Origin: Puniceicoccaceae bacterium K14
Lineage (GTDB): Bacteria; Verrucomicrobiota; Verrucomicrobiia; Opitutales; Opitutaceae
Reading direction: 5' to 3'
Length of the DNA stretch: 59,875 nt
Assembly: GCA_022538095.1 (NCBI GenBank)
Contig: JAKYXN010000034.1
Span: forward strand, 1 to 59,875
The notes under the pieces were generated by a model that had not been told where the DNA came from, searched no databases, and worked only from the letters and a program-made list of their open reading frames with translations. The position numbers and the translations under genes are program-made. This document shows, piece by piece, positions 1-8,948 of this stretch (position 1 is the first letter of the stretch; the number at the start of each line of letters is the position of its first letter).

Positions 1-136
1 GCTACGACGTTTATGATACTTATGATTTGTTTCGGACCAGCGAATCGCTCCGATCAATCAAGCAAAATCAGACGGCGCTTGGCATCACGCTTACGGATGT
101 CGGCCCCAGCTTCGAGTATGTGCGTTGTGCAGGCAT

Positions 137-268
137 GATGAGCTTGCTATTGCCGATGCCTTGGAGACAACAACCGACTTCCTACTAGGAAGACTCCCAA
201 AGCCGAAACGAGGAAACGGACCGAAAGGAAGTAAGCGTCATGCCACAGTGCAAGAGAACACAAATTGA
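137..268 (+). pseudogene. Possible C-terminal remnant of an XRE/Cro-type HTH regulator
   Basis: An open stretch of 43 codons ending in TGA reads DELAIADALETTTDFLLGR followed by a basic tail. This resembles the end of an XRE-type helix-turn-helix domain, in which a LAxALxxxxDxLLG motif closes the fold. There is no start codon in this frame, and the upstream half of such a domain is not readable in the same frame: stops occur close upstream, and a second frame (3-136) is open but only vaguely HTH-like. It is either a frameshifted gene or a chance match, and the window edge cuts the region. Nothing else was recognised in bases 1-311. Confidence 0.25.
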
Positions 269-311
269 GTAGTTGGATTTCAGAGAGAGATTCAACTTCG
301 AGTAGCAGGGC

Positions 312-617
312 TTAACCTTCCTGTAATGGAGGCGGTGTCATATTATAGATAAAACATAACCCCAAAAAACCTATACCTAGTAAAACATAACCCCAGAACC
401 TTATTTTTTTTCCCTTCTCACTTAATATTCGATTTGGAACATACAGCAAAAAGAGGGAACTTTCACGATCCGCTTCAACCTTTAACTTTTCTTTATCAAT
501 ACAACGCTGACACAAAACTAAAAGTGCAATTGAGGCGAAGCACAGAACAAACATGACTCCAGTCAGCAATTGCATTGTAGGGTCTAAGATCTCTTTTCCC
601 ATAATTTTAATCCACAT
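312..617 (-). CDS. Small two-helix membrane protein downstream of the RHS gene
   Basis: This 101-residue protein is of unknown family. It has a hydrophobic segment at about residues 16-36 and a second at about 72-92, joined by a charged loop rich in K, E and R, so it is predicted to be an inner-membrane protein. The start is well supported: AGGAGGT lies 5 nt before the ATG. It follows the RHS stop codon by only 18 nt on the same strand, so the two are almost certainly co-transcribed. In RHS loci this position is commonly held by the immunity gene for the RHS tip toxin, and a membrane immunity protein would suit a membrane-acting toxin. That role is inference only; the protein could equally be an unrelated passenger. 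Confidence 0.7.
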   Translation of the reverse strand: MWIKIMGKEILDPTMQLLTGVMFVLCFASIALLVLCQRCIDKEKLKVEADRESSLFLLYVPNRILSEKGKKIRFWGYVLLGIGFLGLCFIYNMTPPPLQEG

Positions 618-635
618 GATTACCTCCTATAAATA

Positions 636-3600
636 CTATTCCCCCGGAATAACGCTATCAATAGGGATTTCGCCTTCCACTATTTTCTTAGAAACGTCTC
701 CAAATTTTGGAAACTCAATTTTACCAGCCCAACCTTCGCCTATGAAGATAGATACCTGATCGATGCCAGGCAAAAGATCGAATAAAATTTTGTCATTACT
801 AAAATCCACATTAACTCCCCAAACACCTGTGCTAGGAATGCCAGCTTTAAAACCGAAAGCGTAGCCATTAGGATTACCATGAGATGGCAGAACAACGATA
901 TCTACACCTGTAACCAAAGCGATACCCAAAGCTGGAGACAGACCTATATCTCCTTTGATCGTTTCTTCATTCAAATCGACACTAAGCTTTCCTACAACTT
1001 GAACTGGAACTTTACCAAAACTTGCACTCCCTTCAAGTGTGGGTGATACTCTATCCCCTATTATATCTAGTACCTTTTGGTACTGGCTACTATCTTGCTG
1101 GTTACTTTGCTGGTCCTCAGAATAACTTTCAGTCGGGCTACCTGAACCAAAATTTTGAACTATTGGATTAGATGGGATTCCATCTAGATTGACTTTCGCG
1201 ATTTCACGTTCTCCTCCTAATACTGGTCCAAATGTGAATATCACAGATCCATCATCCTGAATAAGCCCTAGGCCATGCTGAACATAGTCGCTAGATTCAT
1301 CCCCAGTCGAAGCATCCCCAGTCGAAGCATCCCCAGTCGAAGCATCTGGCTCACTTGGAGTTCCAGCTTCTGAACTAGCAACCTTATTATCTCCGTCGTT
1401 ATCACTCGTAGCCAATCCCCAGCGATCCACCCTATTAACTGAATCATTGCCTACGAAACGGTAGAGATTCGCTCCACCGGCTTCGCCGATGGGGTCACGA
1501 GTAAGGAAACGTCCCTTAGTTGGGTCGTAGAAGCGGAATCCATAGTAGACCAATCCACTCTCCTTATCGGTGTATTGGGTGGAGTAACGTATGGGGTTGT
1601 CCTCTTGATATGTTCCTCCCGGACCCGTATCAACAATGTTTCCAAACGCATCATAGGCGTACCAAGCTGCCCAATCGCCTGTTCCAAAATCGTTGAGCAA
1701 GCCGACTAGATTGCCACTTAGGTCATAAGCTGGAAAGTAGCCTTTACTATTGCCCCAATCTCTCTGGTAAATGAGGCCCTCAGCTCCGCCGGCTCCTCCT
1801 TGCACATCGGATATATCAGGCCCCCAGTGGAAAGACTTGGTAACCGAGCCTGATGAGTTGAGCTCGGCCAAGAGCTCCATACCGTTGTAGAGGAACTTGA
1901 TGCTAGCTAACTGATTATCATCGTAATCTTCGACAAGCTTACGCACGCGACGGCCCATGTAATCGTATCGAAAAGTCATATAATAATTGGAGCCATCGTA
2001 CATCGTCCTTATGCGATTGTTCGCATCGTATTGATAAGTCCAATCACCATCTCCGGTCAAGTTACCATCGGCATCGTAATCGAAATCAGACGTTGTGCCT
2101 CCTGTCGGCTCGATTTCGTTAAGGCGATTCACAGAATAAGATTTCGCACCTGAAGCATCGTCTTTACTCGTCCGATTACCCGCTGAGTCAAAGCTCCAAT
2201 CATAAGTGGAACTCCCCATATAACCGCCCGAGCTTGAACCAGCACCTCCCGGGTAAGTGGTTCCTGAAGTGTTGCTTTGCCACCAATCAAATACTTGGCC
2301 TCTATCATCTATTCGCGTATGTTGTATGTAGTCAGAGCTAGAGCCATACTTGTCCGCCAATGAGTTCGTGCCATCGCTTCGGACATAGTAGGATTCGACC
2401 TGGTGTTGCCAAGTAATCACGTTGGCTTCGAATCGAGCTCGATTGGTACTGGACCACTTAACGTTTGAGTAAACGCGATTTTCACGCCAACTTTCGTAAT
2501 TACGTTCCTGCTTCCAAGAACCGTGACTGACGCTTGCCACATGGTCGCTATTCGCAATATAGCCATAAGTGAAACTCTTGCTTCCGCCCGAGTAGCCCGC
2601 CTCGATACTGGAAATGCGACCGCTGCTATAATCATAGGTACGCGTCCAGTTTCCTGATGAATAGCTCACCCCACGATAGCGACCGGGCATCTTGTTGGAA
2701 GCACTTGCTTCGTATAGATAATTGAGATCGGAACTGTAATAAGACGGCAAGTCTTCTTTGCTCAATTTCAACCCGCCATCTTGATTATACTCGAAGGTAC
2801 GCGTACCTGTATAATCGGATATAGTATTATAACGAGCCATACGATCGTAGGTGTATGATACGTCCGTAGTGGTATCGCTATGATTTTCTTTCTTTAGCTG
2901 TCCGGTAGCAGGACCATCATTGTATAGAAAGTAGGTGTAATCCGTATACACACCTCGTGACCAGGTGCGACGCTTAATCGCATCTAGCTCGTTGTAGGTA
3001 TAAGTAGTGTCTTCGCTAGTAGTCGCAGTTCCAAAGTGGCGTTTTTTGTCTAACAAACCTGTTATCCCATCGTATTCCCATCCAACAGTTGAAACGTTAC
3101 TACCAGCATCATTACGGTACTGGATTTGCTCCACCATCCATCCGTAGTCGTTATAATCATATTCGATAGGAAAAGTTCCACCACCGCTTTGCTTTGTAAG
3201 CTGATTTCGCCCGTTGTATTCATAGTTTAGTACCTCAGCCACGTAGGCAGGGTCGGTGTATTGTGTCAAAGTCTTTACATTATGCTTTGTTTCACTCTTG
3301 AGACGTCCCGAAGTATCGTAGGTAAACGCTTTTGCGGGTAGGTATGACTCATTGACAGCATCGTAACGCTCATTTAGCCCGGAAACTCGATTAGATCCAG
3401 AATGATAGTCCAGCCTGTTTTTAACTTCATTTCGCCCAATCTGGTATTTCGTTCGTCTGAGGTGATCGTACTCAACCTTACGCTCCACTCCGCTTTGACT
3501 TGTGGATTTAACAAGGAAGCCATTCACATAATAATTGTTGTTGGCCGTCATGAAGCTAGAGTCGGAAATAGACTTTTGCTGAATAGTTTCTGTAAGCTTG

Positions 3601-6536
3601 GCAACTGATCGATCAACCGTAACTGTGGTCTTAACTAAATTTAAATTGTAGTCATATTGGATTTCATAGCCGAATTGGTTGCTTCCCAAACCAATCTTTC
3701 GATGGACTTGACCCGCTAACACCCCAGCCTGGCCAGCCTCTGGGAATGCATACTGGAGTGTTTTATGCCACCAATAGCCACTTCCATCCTTGTAGTAAAG
3801 ATAGGCATATTTGTTGATTCTGTCTGACGAAGAACCAGACGTTTCCTGCAATCCATCGTTGTCCGTATCGTAGCCTTCAAGTTTTACTCGGCCAAAATCA
3901 TCGTAAGTATAACGATAGGGAGCGATAATATCGCTACTACTCGAATATCGGGTAACACGCCTTTTGTCCAACTGTCCTTTGGAGTTGTAGGAAAACAAGT
4001 TATAGCGGCTGTAAGACGTGTCTGTCGGCTCTCTTGTCCAGACGGTCCTTCCGAGCCAATCAAAGCGTGTTATATTCCAACCATCTTTATACGAGCCAAT
4101 GGAGAACGACTCTAAGGCAGTCCACGTCTCTAATTGATTACTTGTAACTCTACTTTTTCGATACAGTGGTGTAGTGGCTGTTCCCTTTCTGTAGTTGAGG
4201 GTGCCATCCATGTAAAACACTTCTTCGATATCACCCCCATCAGGATTAGCGACCGTAACCTTGTCTTGAGAGGCATAGTAAGTATAGTTTATCGTAATGT
4301 CGTTGTTGTTTACATTTATATCAGACCCAGTATCGGGAGTGTGCGTCGTCATTCGCCCCGCTGTGTCGTAAGTCCATTCAGATACAATTTCCTCTGTGAG
4401 AGTATTACCATTGTCAACGTAGGTCCCTTTATCCGTTTTTTCTAGGATACGACTGGCTCCGTCGTAGACGAAAAATGTATCTAGTTGATCAATAGATCCA
4501 ACAGCTGAACCGGCATTCTTCGCTTTTGACTTAAAATGGGTAATGCGGCCCAAAGAGTCAGTGATAAACTCCGTTTCCTTTCCTTCCGCGTCTTTGCTCC
4601 ATTCAAGAAACGGTCCGTCGTAAGTGGCTTCATAAATAGTTTGAGAGATAGTTGAAGAACCGTTTGAATAGCTTTTGCGAGTTGAGAGGGTGTTTCTTCC
4701 AGCTTCGTCAAACGTATGGGATGTTCCTATCGCTGACTGTAACGAGCTCCCACTGTGGTTTATAAGTTCGCCTTCGAACGTCACTTGACCTAAATCGTTT
4801 ACAGATTGGTATTGAGCAGTTGAATGAGAGTTTACCAAATACAAGTCTTCTATATCATCTCCCAAGTAATATGTCAGACTGCTTGCCCCGCCTGGATTGC
4901 TTTTCAATCCACGAATTTCGTACGCTAATAGGTAGGTTGGGTAAATACCCCCTAGGTTCGAGTAAAAGTAAGCATAACTACTGCGCGTACCATCCGCTCG
5001 AGTGACGGAGTAGGGCCTCCCTCTCTTATAAAAGGAACTGTGGTCTTCGCGGTAGTACTTGTATTCATTTTCTATATAGCTACCGCTGGCAGAATAGCTT
5101 TTGGTTGTAACTGTCGTAATCGAGCCCCCCGAATAAGTCATCACTTCTCTGCCTACCTGGGTTCCGTTTACGTAGGTTTTCTTGTCTGTGACTTTGGTTC
5201 GCTCGCTAGAGCCGTCATCTCCATAAGTGTACTCAACGCGGGTTCCTTCTTGAGTGTCTTCGAAGGGTGAATATACTTTGTTATACTTTCCTTTGTTATC
5301 AGTGTCATTGTAATAGGTATAGCGAGTATACCCCCCGTCAGGGCGCGTTACTTTCTTAAGGCGCTTGTAGGTACCCGCCCCATTTGAAGAACTGGTGTAA
5401 TATTCGTAGCTGGTCGTTTGGGCGTTACTGCCTCCATATCCAACAATTTTTGTTAACAGCTCATCTCCCCAAGAATAATTCGCAAAAGTCTTTCTTACTT
5501 TAGTTGAAGTAACAAAGCTGCTTCCACCATTTTTACCCACTTCTGTGAGGGTATAATTGTTACCTGAAATCGATGTAGTTATTTTTCTGATTACATTTGA
5601 AGAAGTAGTTCCGGAAGCCCAATCATAGAGAATCCATTCAGTTTCTCCCGAGTTTCTGCTGACAACGGTTGTGTGCGAAACACTGTCTTGGGTTCGGGTG
5701 ATTTTGAGAGAATCTGCATTGGTCCCGTCATTAGAGATTGCATAGGTTATGAAAGGAGTTCCACTAACGTTATACACTTCGTTTCCGCTGTTCCAGGATC
5801 CCATATCACTCGGTTCGTAGAAACGAATTTCATAAGAAGCACTTCCCGCACTGACAATGTCCACAAACGCTTCCGGAGCCAGAACTTGTCTCAGCGTCCC
5901 GGAATCCATTATTTCGGTGACCTCAGCGCTATCGCCTCCATAATACAAATCGTCAGGTGTCACTGAAAGGTCATCGAAATCTTCGTCCCTCAGCCAAATA
6001 TTCCCAGCGCTACCTGCTCCCATTTGCCTACCTAAGCCTACTGACCACAGAATCTTGTGCGGATGTAAAGAAGAGGATACTCCAACGGGTTGCGACATTA
6101 TTTCTGAATTAACTGTTATCCGAATGTCTCGAGAACCGCCACTGTAAACCTTAGTTCTCTCTATTAGGTCACTACCCGAGGAGATTTGAATACTATCTGC
6201 ATTAGGAGCATCTAAAGTCAGCCAATCAACGTCGCCATCGGTGTCTATCTCGTAGGTTTTTCCCGGTTTCATATAAACCGTTTTTGACATTGTGTAATCT
6301 TCATCATTGAAGGTCACGCTCGTAGTACTCGCTCCATCATCGCCATAAAACGTTATCGACACAGTGTCGCTATAAGACTGGTTAGGATCAAAATTACGAG
6401 TAGTAAATTGAGCCTCAATTTTTACAGGGACAGTAACTGGGTTATCCATAATTTGTCCCGAAGATGAGGAAAGAAATGCGAACCAACTAATTACGACTAC
6501 AAAGAGTCGAAAATGAAATCTACTTAATGTATTCAT
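636..6536 (-). CDS. Giant secreted RHS/YD-repeat protein
   Basis: This 1966-residue protein has an N-terminal Sec signal peptide (hydrophobic at about 8-26, then SSSSGQ). Beta-rich repeats at about 30-150 are followed by more than 1400 residues of YD repeats (YxYDxxGR-like). The canonical RHS-associated core then follows, with SGLVYYGFRFYDPTKGRFL, TRDPIGEAGGANLYRFVGND and a final DRWGL near residue 1708. A non-repetitive tail of about 258 residues follows, starting with an ASTGD tandem repeat. YD shells encapsulate cargo and the tail after the core is usually the variable, sometimes toxic, part. This tail matches no toxin that I recognise and looks beta-rich with glycine motifs. The start overlaps the stop of the upstream gene as TAATG, so translation is coupled. 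A signal peptide argues against type VI secretion. Confidence 0.9.
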   Translation of the reverse strand: MNTLSRFHFRLFVVVISWFAFLSSSSGQIMDNPVTVPVKIEAQFTTRNFDPNQSYSDTVSITFYGDDGASTTSVTFNDEDYTMSKTVYMKPGKTYEIDTDGDVDWLTLDAPNADSIQISSGSDLIERTKVYSGGSRDIRITVNSEIMSQPVGVSSSLHPHKILWSVGLGRQMGAGSAGNIWLRDEDFDDLSVTPDDLYYGGDSAEVTEIMDSGTLRQVLAPEAFVDIVSAGSASYEIRFYEPSDMGSWNSGNEVYNVSGTPFITYAISNDGTNADSLKITRTQDSVSHTTVVSRNSGETEWILYDWASGTTSSNVIRKITTSISGNNYTLTEVGKNGGSSFVTSTKVRKTFANYSWGDELLTKIVGYGGSNAQTTSYEYYTSSSNGAGTYKRLKKVTRPDGGYTRYTYYNDTDNKGKYNKVYSPFEDTQEGTRVEYTYGDDGSSERTKVTDKKTYVNGTQVGREVMTYSGGSITTVTTKSYSASGSYIENEYKYYREDHSSFYKRGRPYSVTRADGTRSSYAYFYSNLGGIYPTYLLAYEIRGLKSNPGGASSLTYYLGDDIEDLYLVNSHSTAQYQSVNDLGQVTFEGELINHSGSSLQSAIGTSHTFDEAGRNTLSTRKSYSNGSSTISQTIYEATYDGPFLEWSKDAEGKETEFITDSLGRITHFKSKAKNAGSAVGSIDQLDTFFVYDGASRILEKTDKGTYVDNGNTLTEEIVSEWTYDTAGRMTTHTPDTGSDINVNNNDITINYTYYASQDKVTVANPDGGDIEEVFYMDGTLNYRKGTATTPLYRKSRVTSNQLETWTALESFSIGSYKDGWNITRFDWLGRTVWTREPTDTSYSRYNLFSYNSKGQLDKRRVTRYSSSSDIIAPYRYTYDDFGRVKLEGYDTDNDGLQETSGSSSDRINKYAYLYYKDGSGYWWHKTLQYAFPEAGQAGVLAGQVHRKIGLGSNQFGYEIQYDYNLNLVKTTVTVDRSVAKLTETIQQKSISDSSFMTANNNYYVNGFLVKSTSQSGVERKVEYDHLRRTKYQIGRNEVKNRLDYHSGSNRVSGLNERYDAVNESYLPAKAFTYDTSGRLKSETKHNVKTLTQYTDPAYVAEVLNYEYNGRNQLTKQSGGGTFPIEYDYNDYGWMVEQIQYRNDAGSNVSTVGWEYDGITGLLDKKRHFGTATTSEDTTYTYNELDAIKRRTWSRGVYTDYTYFLYNDGPATGQLKKENHSDTTTDVSYTYDRMARYNTISDYTGTRTFEYNQDGGLKLSKEDLPSYYSSDLNYLYEASASNKMPGRYRGVSYSSGNWTRTYDYSSGRISSIEAGYSGGSKSFTYGYIANSDHVASVSHGSWKQERNYESWRENRVYSNVKWSSTNRARFEANVITWQHQVESYYVRSDGTNSLADKYGSSSDYIQHTRIDDRGQVFDWWQSNTSGTTYPGGAGSSSGGYMGSSTYDWSFDSAGNRTSKDDASGAKSYSVNRLNEIEPTGGTTSDFDYDADGNLTGDGDWTYQYDANNRIRTMYDGSNYYMTFRYDYMGRRVRKLVEDYDDNQLASIKFLYNGMELLAELNSSGSVTKSFHWGPDISDVQGGAGGAEGLIYQRDWGNSKGYFPAYDLSGNLVGLLNDFGTGDWAAWYAYDAFGNIVDTGPGGTYQEDNPIRYSTQYTDKESGLVYYGFRFYDPTKGRFLTRDPIGEAGGANLYRFVGNDSVNRVDRWGLATSDNDGDNKVASSEAGTPSEPDASTGDASTGDASTGDESSDYVQHGLGLIQDDGSVIFTFGPVLGGEREIAKVNLDGIPSNPIVQNFGSGSPTESYSEDQQSNQQDSSQYQKVLDIIGDRVSPTLEGSASFGKVPVQVVGKLSVDLNEETIKGDIGLSPALGIALVTGVDIVVLPSHGNPNGYAFGFKAGIPSTGVWGVNVDFSNDKILFDLLPGIDQVSIFIGEGWAGKIEFPKFGDVSKKIVEGEIPIDSVIPGE
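1301..1345. repeat. Three tandem 15-bp units inside the RHS gene tail
   Basis: The unit ccccagtcgaagcat occurs three times head to tail with no mismatch. Read on the minus strand it encodes repeats of ASTGD, giving a flexible acidic linker just after the RHS core and before the variable tail. Perfect identity suggests recent slippage expansion, and because the unit is a multiple of three, copy-number change keeps the frame. Confidence 0.9.
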
Positions 6537-7099
6537 TATTCAGCCCCTTTCTGATTTCCTAATTCTAGAAGAAATTCCTCCTTATAGTCTCGTTTCAAAC
6601 GTCGACTCTCCAACATTTGTTGTTTTGCCAGCCTGTATTCATATTCCCGCTTGATCTCCTCATCATCAGGATCTAAGACCGTAGCTGCTTCGTACGCCGA
6701 CAGGACATCCGGAGTGTCGCCACCTAGGTTTGACTTTCTTTGAGCCGCCAGACCAATAGCTTTTGCCAATGCTTTGGCATACTGCTTGTCTTTGCCTTTG
6801 GCCTCGAGCTCAAGAAGCTTCCTCAAGGTCTTATCAACCGTATCACTATCTTCCTTACTATTACTTCCCTTTGCGGCTTTACTATTAAGCAACAAGGCAG
6901 CGTCTTTCGCAAAGACGCCATAATCTTTCTCCAAATCCGCAGCGACAATATCCACGAATTCATATTTTTCCCTAATTCCTACCTCCTGAGAAAAAACAGG
7001 TAAGTATAACAAAATGGATACAATAATAACAAAAAAACTCTTAGCGAGTTTGATGAAAGACGCCACTGACGTCATCAAAGTCAATTTTGGGTAGGACAT
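6536..7099 (-). CDS. Exported helical protein upstream of the RHS gene
   Basis: This 187-residue protein has no recognised family. It carries an N-terminal hydrophobic segment (about residues 18-37, VIIVSILLYLPVFSQ) consistent with a signal peptide, followed by a charged, predicted alpha-helical body rich in K, E, A and L. The segment ALAKAIGLAAQR followed by DVLSAYEAATVLDPDDEEI is suggestive of TPR-like helices. Its stop codon shares a base with the RHS start (TAATG), so the two are translationally coupled and probably act together, perhaps in export or folding of the RHS protein; that role is inference. The upstream 430 bases are AT-rich and probably hold the promoter of the cassette. Confidence 0.7.
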   Translation of the reverse strand: MSYPKLTLMTSVASFIKLAKSFFVIIVSILLYLPVFSQEVGIREKYEFVDIVAADLEKDYGVFAKDAALLLNSKAAKGSNSKEDSDTVDKTLRKLLELEAKGKDKQYAKALAKAIGLAAQRKSNLGGDTPDVLSAYEAATVLDPDDEEIKREYEYRLAKQQMLESRRLKRDYKEEFLLELGNQKGAE

Positions 7100-7563
7100 G
7101 CTTTTTATTGAGTAAATATTAACTATATAACGCTCAATAGTACTTAAGCTGCAAGCATGCCACTTACAGAATTTACTTAGGTTTTTTGGCTAGATTAAAA
7201 ATCTAATGTTTTACACTATACAAAAATAGTCTTAAACACTACAAAAGAGTTTTATATAACTATATATATTACCACGGGACGTAATTATTATAATGCCTTA
7301 CTAAACCTAGGTGCTCATTTTGTTACCCGTAGGTATTCAATTAGCGTGCCTAAATTAGAGCAGCTCTCTCATAACAACCTAAGGAGATCACACAAGAAAC
7401 TCCTTGCCGAGGTGAGATAATCTTCGTGAATGCTAGATAAGTCCAAAGATCCAGGACTACGGAAAAATAATCTATAGAATCCGTACCAATACTAAAAGAT
7501 CTCGGACACGATTTCATCCCTACCGGAGCAATCCACACCAAATCACCTGGCGAGACATAACCT
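7100..7563. other. AT-rich intergenic region between RHS cassette and microcompartment operon
   Basis: This spacer of 464 bases is very AT-rich between 7180 and 7290. It contains a perfect hairpin or operator-like palindrome, TAGATT-AAA-AATCTA, at 7191-7205. It should hold the promoter of the minus-strand RHS cassette, but no convincing -35/-10 pair was identified. A 63-codon open frame at 7350-7541 on the minus strand has no ribosome binding site and is not called as a gene. Confidence 0.5.
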
Positions 7564-8856
7564 CTACTTCAACCCAAACGCCTCTTCCAATTCATCTATT
7601 GCGTCGTCACCCATTTCAACCATTCCGCCGAGAGTGGCAGCATCTATCAATGAAGACGCCGTAAATTCAGCCACTTCCAGGCGGTCAAAGGCTTCTAGGA
7701 GGCTGCTGCCCAGAGATATGATAGCTTCATTCTCAATCATCACCACAGGACTGTCTTTGCTGATTGTTTGCGAAACCTTTTCTTCATCCACGTATTGGCA
7801 ACCAAAGGACAGCTTAGGAACGTCTCGCAACAAAATGTAGCTTTCTGGAATTGTACGGGTCGCAAACGGTTTGTCCGCTATGCAAAATGCAGTCGCGCAA
7901 ACGGGTTGAGCTGTCATAATCGCATTCACCCAGGGATGGTCGCGGTAGATCTTCTCGTGCATTTTCACGGAGCGACTTGGGAGCTTCCCGGCTTCGCGTT
8001 TGCCATCCTCGATCAAAACGATATCGCTTGGCTCAAGCAAATGACGGTCAGTCCCAGTCGGGCTAATTAGGAAACGATCGTCATCCAACCGAGTCGAAAC
8101 AACACCCTCTAGACTAGATACGAGAAAGTGTGAATACGCGCGTTTCATGATATCACACATAAACCGACGCCGCGTCTTTTCCGCACTCGAAATCGAAGTG
8201 GGTGTAAACTCTGGCAACAAATGTTTGTTTTGCTTACGCAACTCAACTTGGCCTTCAGTTAATTCGCGAACACTGCCCAATCGCTGTGCATTGATCGCAA
8301 GTCGTCCGCAAAACTCTAGTGTCTCAAATCGGCTAAAGGCATCCAACAAATCACTACCGCCGCAAACAACACCGTGATTTTCCAAAATCACTGATTCATT
8401 TCCTTCCGCAAACGCCCTCGCGATATTCTCCCCTAGCAGTTCACTACCTGGCAAGGCATAGGGTGCAAAACCAACATTACGGCAAACATCGTAAGCCTGC
8501 GGAATTGCCATGATTGGCGGCACTTTTCGCACAATGCTATAAGAGACGAGTGCATTCGGGTGGGCATGTACGATAGATGATAGATCAGGACGCGCTTCGT
8601 AGATCGCTTTATGAAACGGAAATTCCGACGAAGGGCGATTTCTGCCTTCAACGCTCCCATCTGGGTTCACCTTCACGATATCTTCCCAGGTAAGGGAACC
8701 CTTGTCTACGCCTGCTGGAGTTATCCAGATAGTACCGTCTTCTTCTCTTATAGACAAATTGCCGCCAGAAGTTGTAGTCATCCCGTGCGTGTAGATACGG
8801 TCCATGATACTAAGTAGCTGATCACGCGGGTGGATGTATTTTAATTTCATATTCAT
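7564..8856 (-). CDS. Tandem class II aldolase, one active and one degenerate domain
   Basis: This 430-residue protein is built from two class II aldolase/adducin domains. The N-terminal domain (about 8-195) keeps the catalytic Glu78 (SSEFPFHK), the zinc ligands His97 and His99 (HAHP) and His161 (ENHGVV), as expected of fuculose- or rhamnulose-1-phosphate aldolases that yield DHAP and L-lactaldehyde. In the C-terminal domain (about 225-415) the corresponding positions are Ser296, Thr315 and Gln317 (TAQP), and Glu377 (ENEAII), so all zinc and catalytic residues are lost. It is the last gene of the microcompartment operon, behind rhamnulokinase, from which it is separated by a terminator-like hairpin. 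It may be the cytosolic aldolase, while the other aldolase (11477-12601) is the encapsulated one. No targeting helix is evident. Confidence 0.85.
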   Translation of the reverse strand: MNMKLKYIHPRDQLLSIMDRIYTHGMTTTSGGNLSIREEDGTIWITPAGVDKGSLTWEDIVKVNPDGSVEGRNRPSSEFPFHKAIYEARPDLSSIVHAHPNALVSYSIVRKVPPIMAIPQAYDVCRNVGFAPYALPGSELLGENIARAFAEGNESVILENHGVVCGGSDLLDAFSRFETLEFCGRLAINAQRLGSVRELTEGQVELRKQNKHLLPEFTPTSISSAEKTRRRFMCDIMKRAYSHFLVSSLEGVVSTRLDDDRFLISPTGTDRHLLEPSDIVLIEDGKREAGKLPSRSVKMHEKIYRDHPWVNAIMTAQPVCATAFCIADKPFATRTIPESYILLRDVPKLSFGCQYVDEEKVSQTISKDSPVVMIENEAIISLGSSLLEAFDRLEVAEFTASSLIDAATLGGMVEMGDDAIDELEEAFGLK

Positions 8857-8882
8857 ATTCTCTAATTAACTTCTAGATACAA

Positions 8883-8925
8883 AAAAGGAGCGTACCATGA
8901 ATATCATCACAAATACGCTCCTTTT
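8883..8925 (-). terminator. Terminator-like hairpin between rhamnulokinase and the tandem aldolase
   Basis: A perfect 12-bp stem (AAAAGGAGCGTA with TACGCTCCTTTT) with a 19-nt loop is followed on the minus strand by a run of six T, the form of an intrinsic terminator. It lies just after the rhamnulokinase stop, so it may reduce expression of the downstream aldolase or mark the end of the main transcript. On the plus strand only four T follow. Confidence 0.7.
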
Positions 8926-8948
8926 GACATTCAAACATAGACAAATTT

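Noticed and set aside
636-6536. Many open frames on the opposite strand of the RHS gene
   Set aside because: They are shadows produced by the repetitive codon pattern; none has a ribosome binding site with a plausible protein.
7350-7541. 63-codon open frame on the minus strand behind the microcompartment operon
   Set aside because: No ribosome binding site and no family match; a few cupin-like residues upstream of its ATG (SPGDLVWIAPVG) are too little to call a gene relic.
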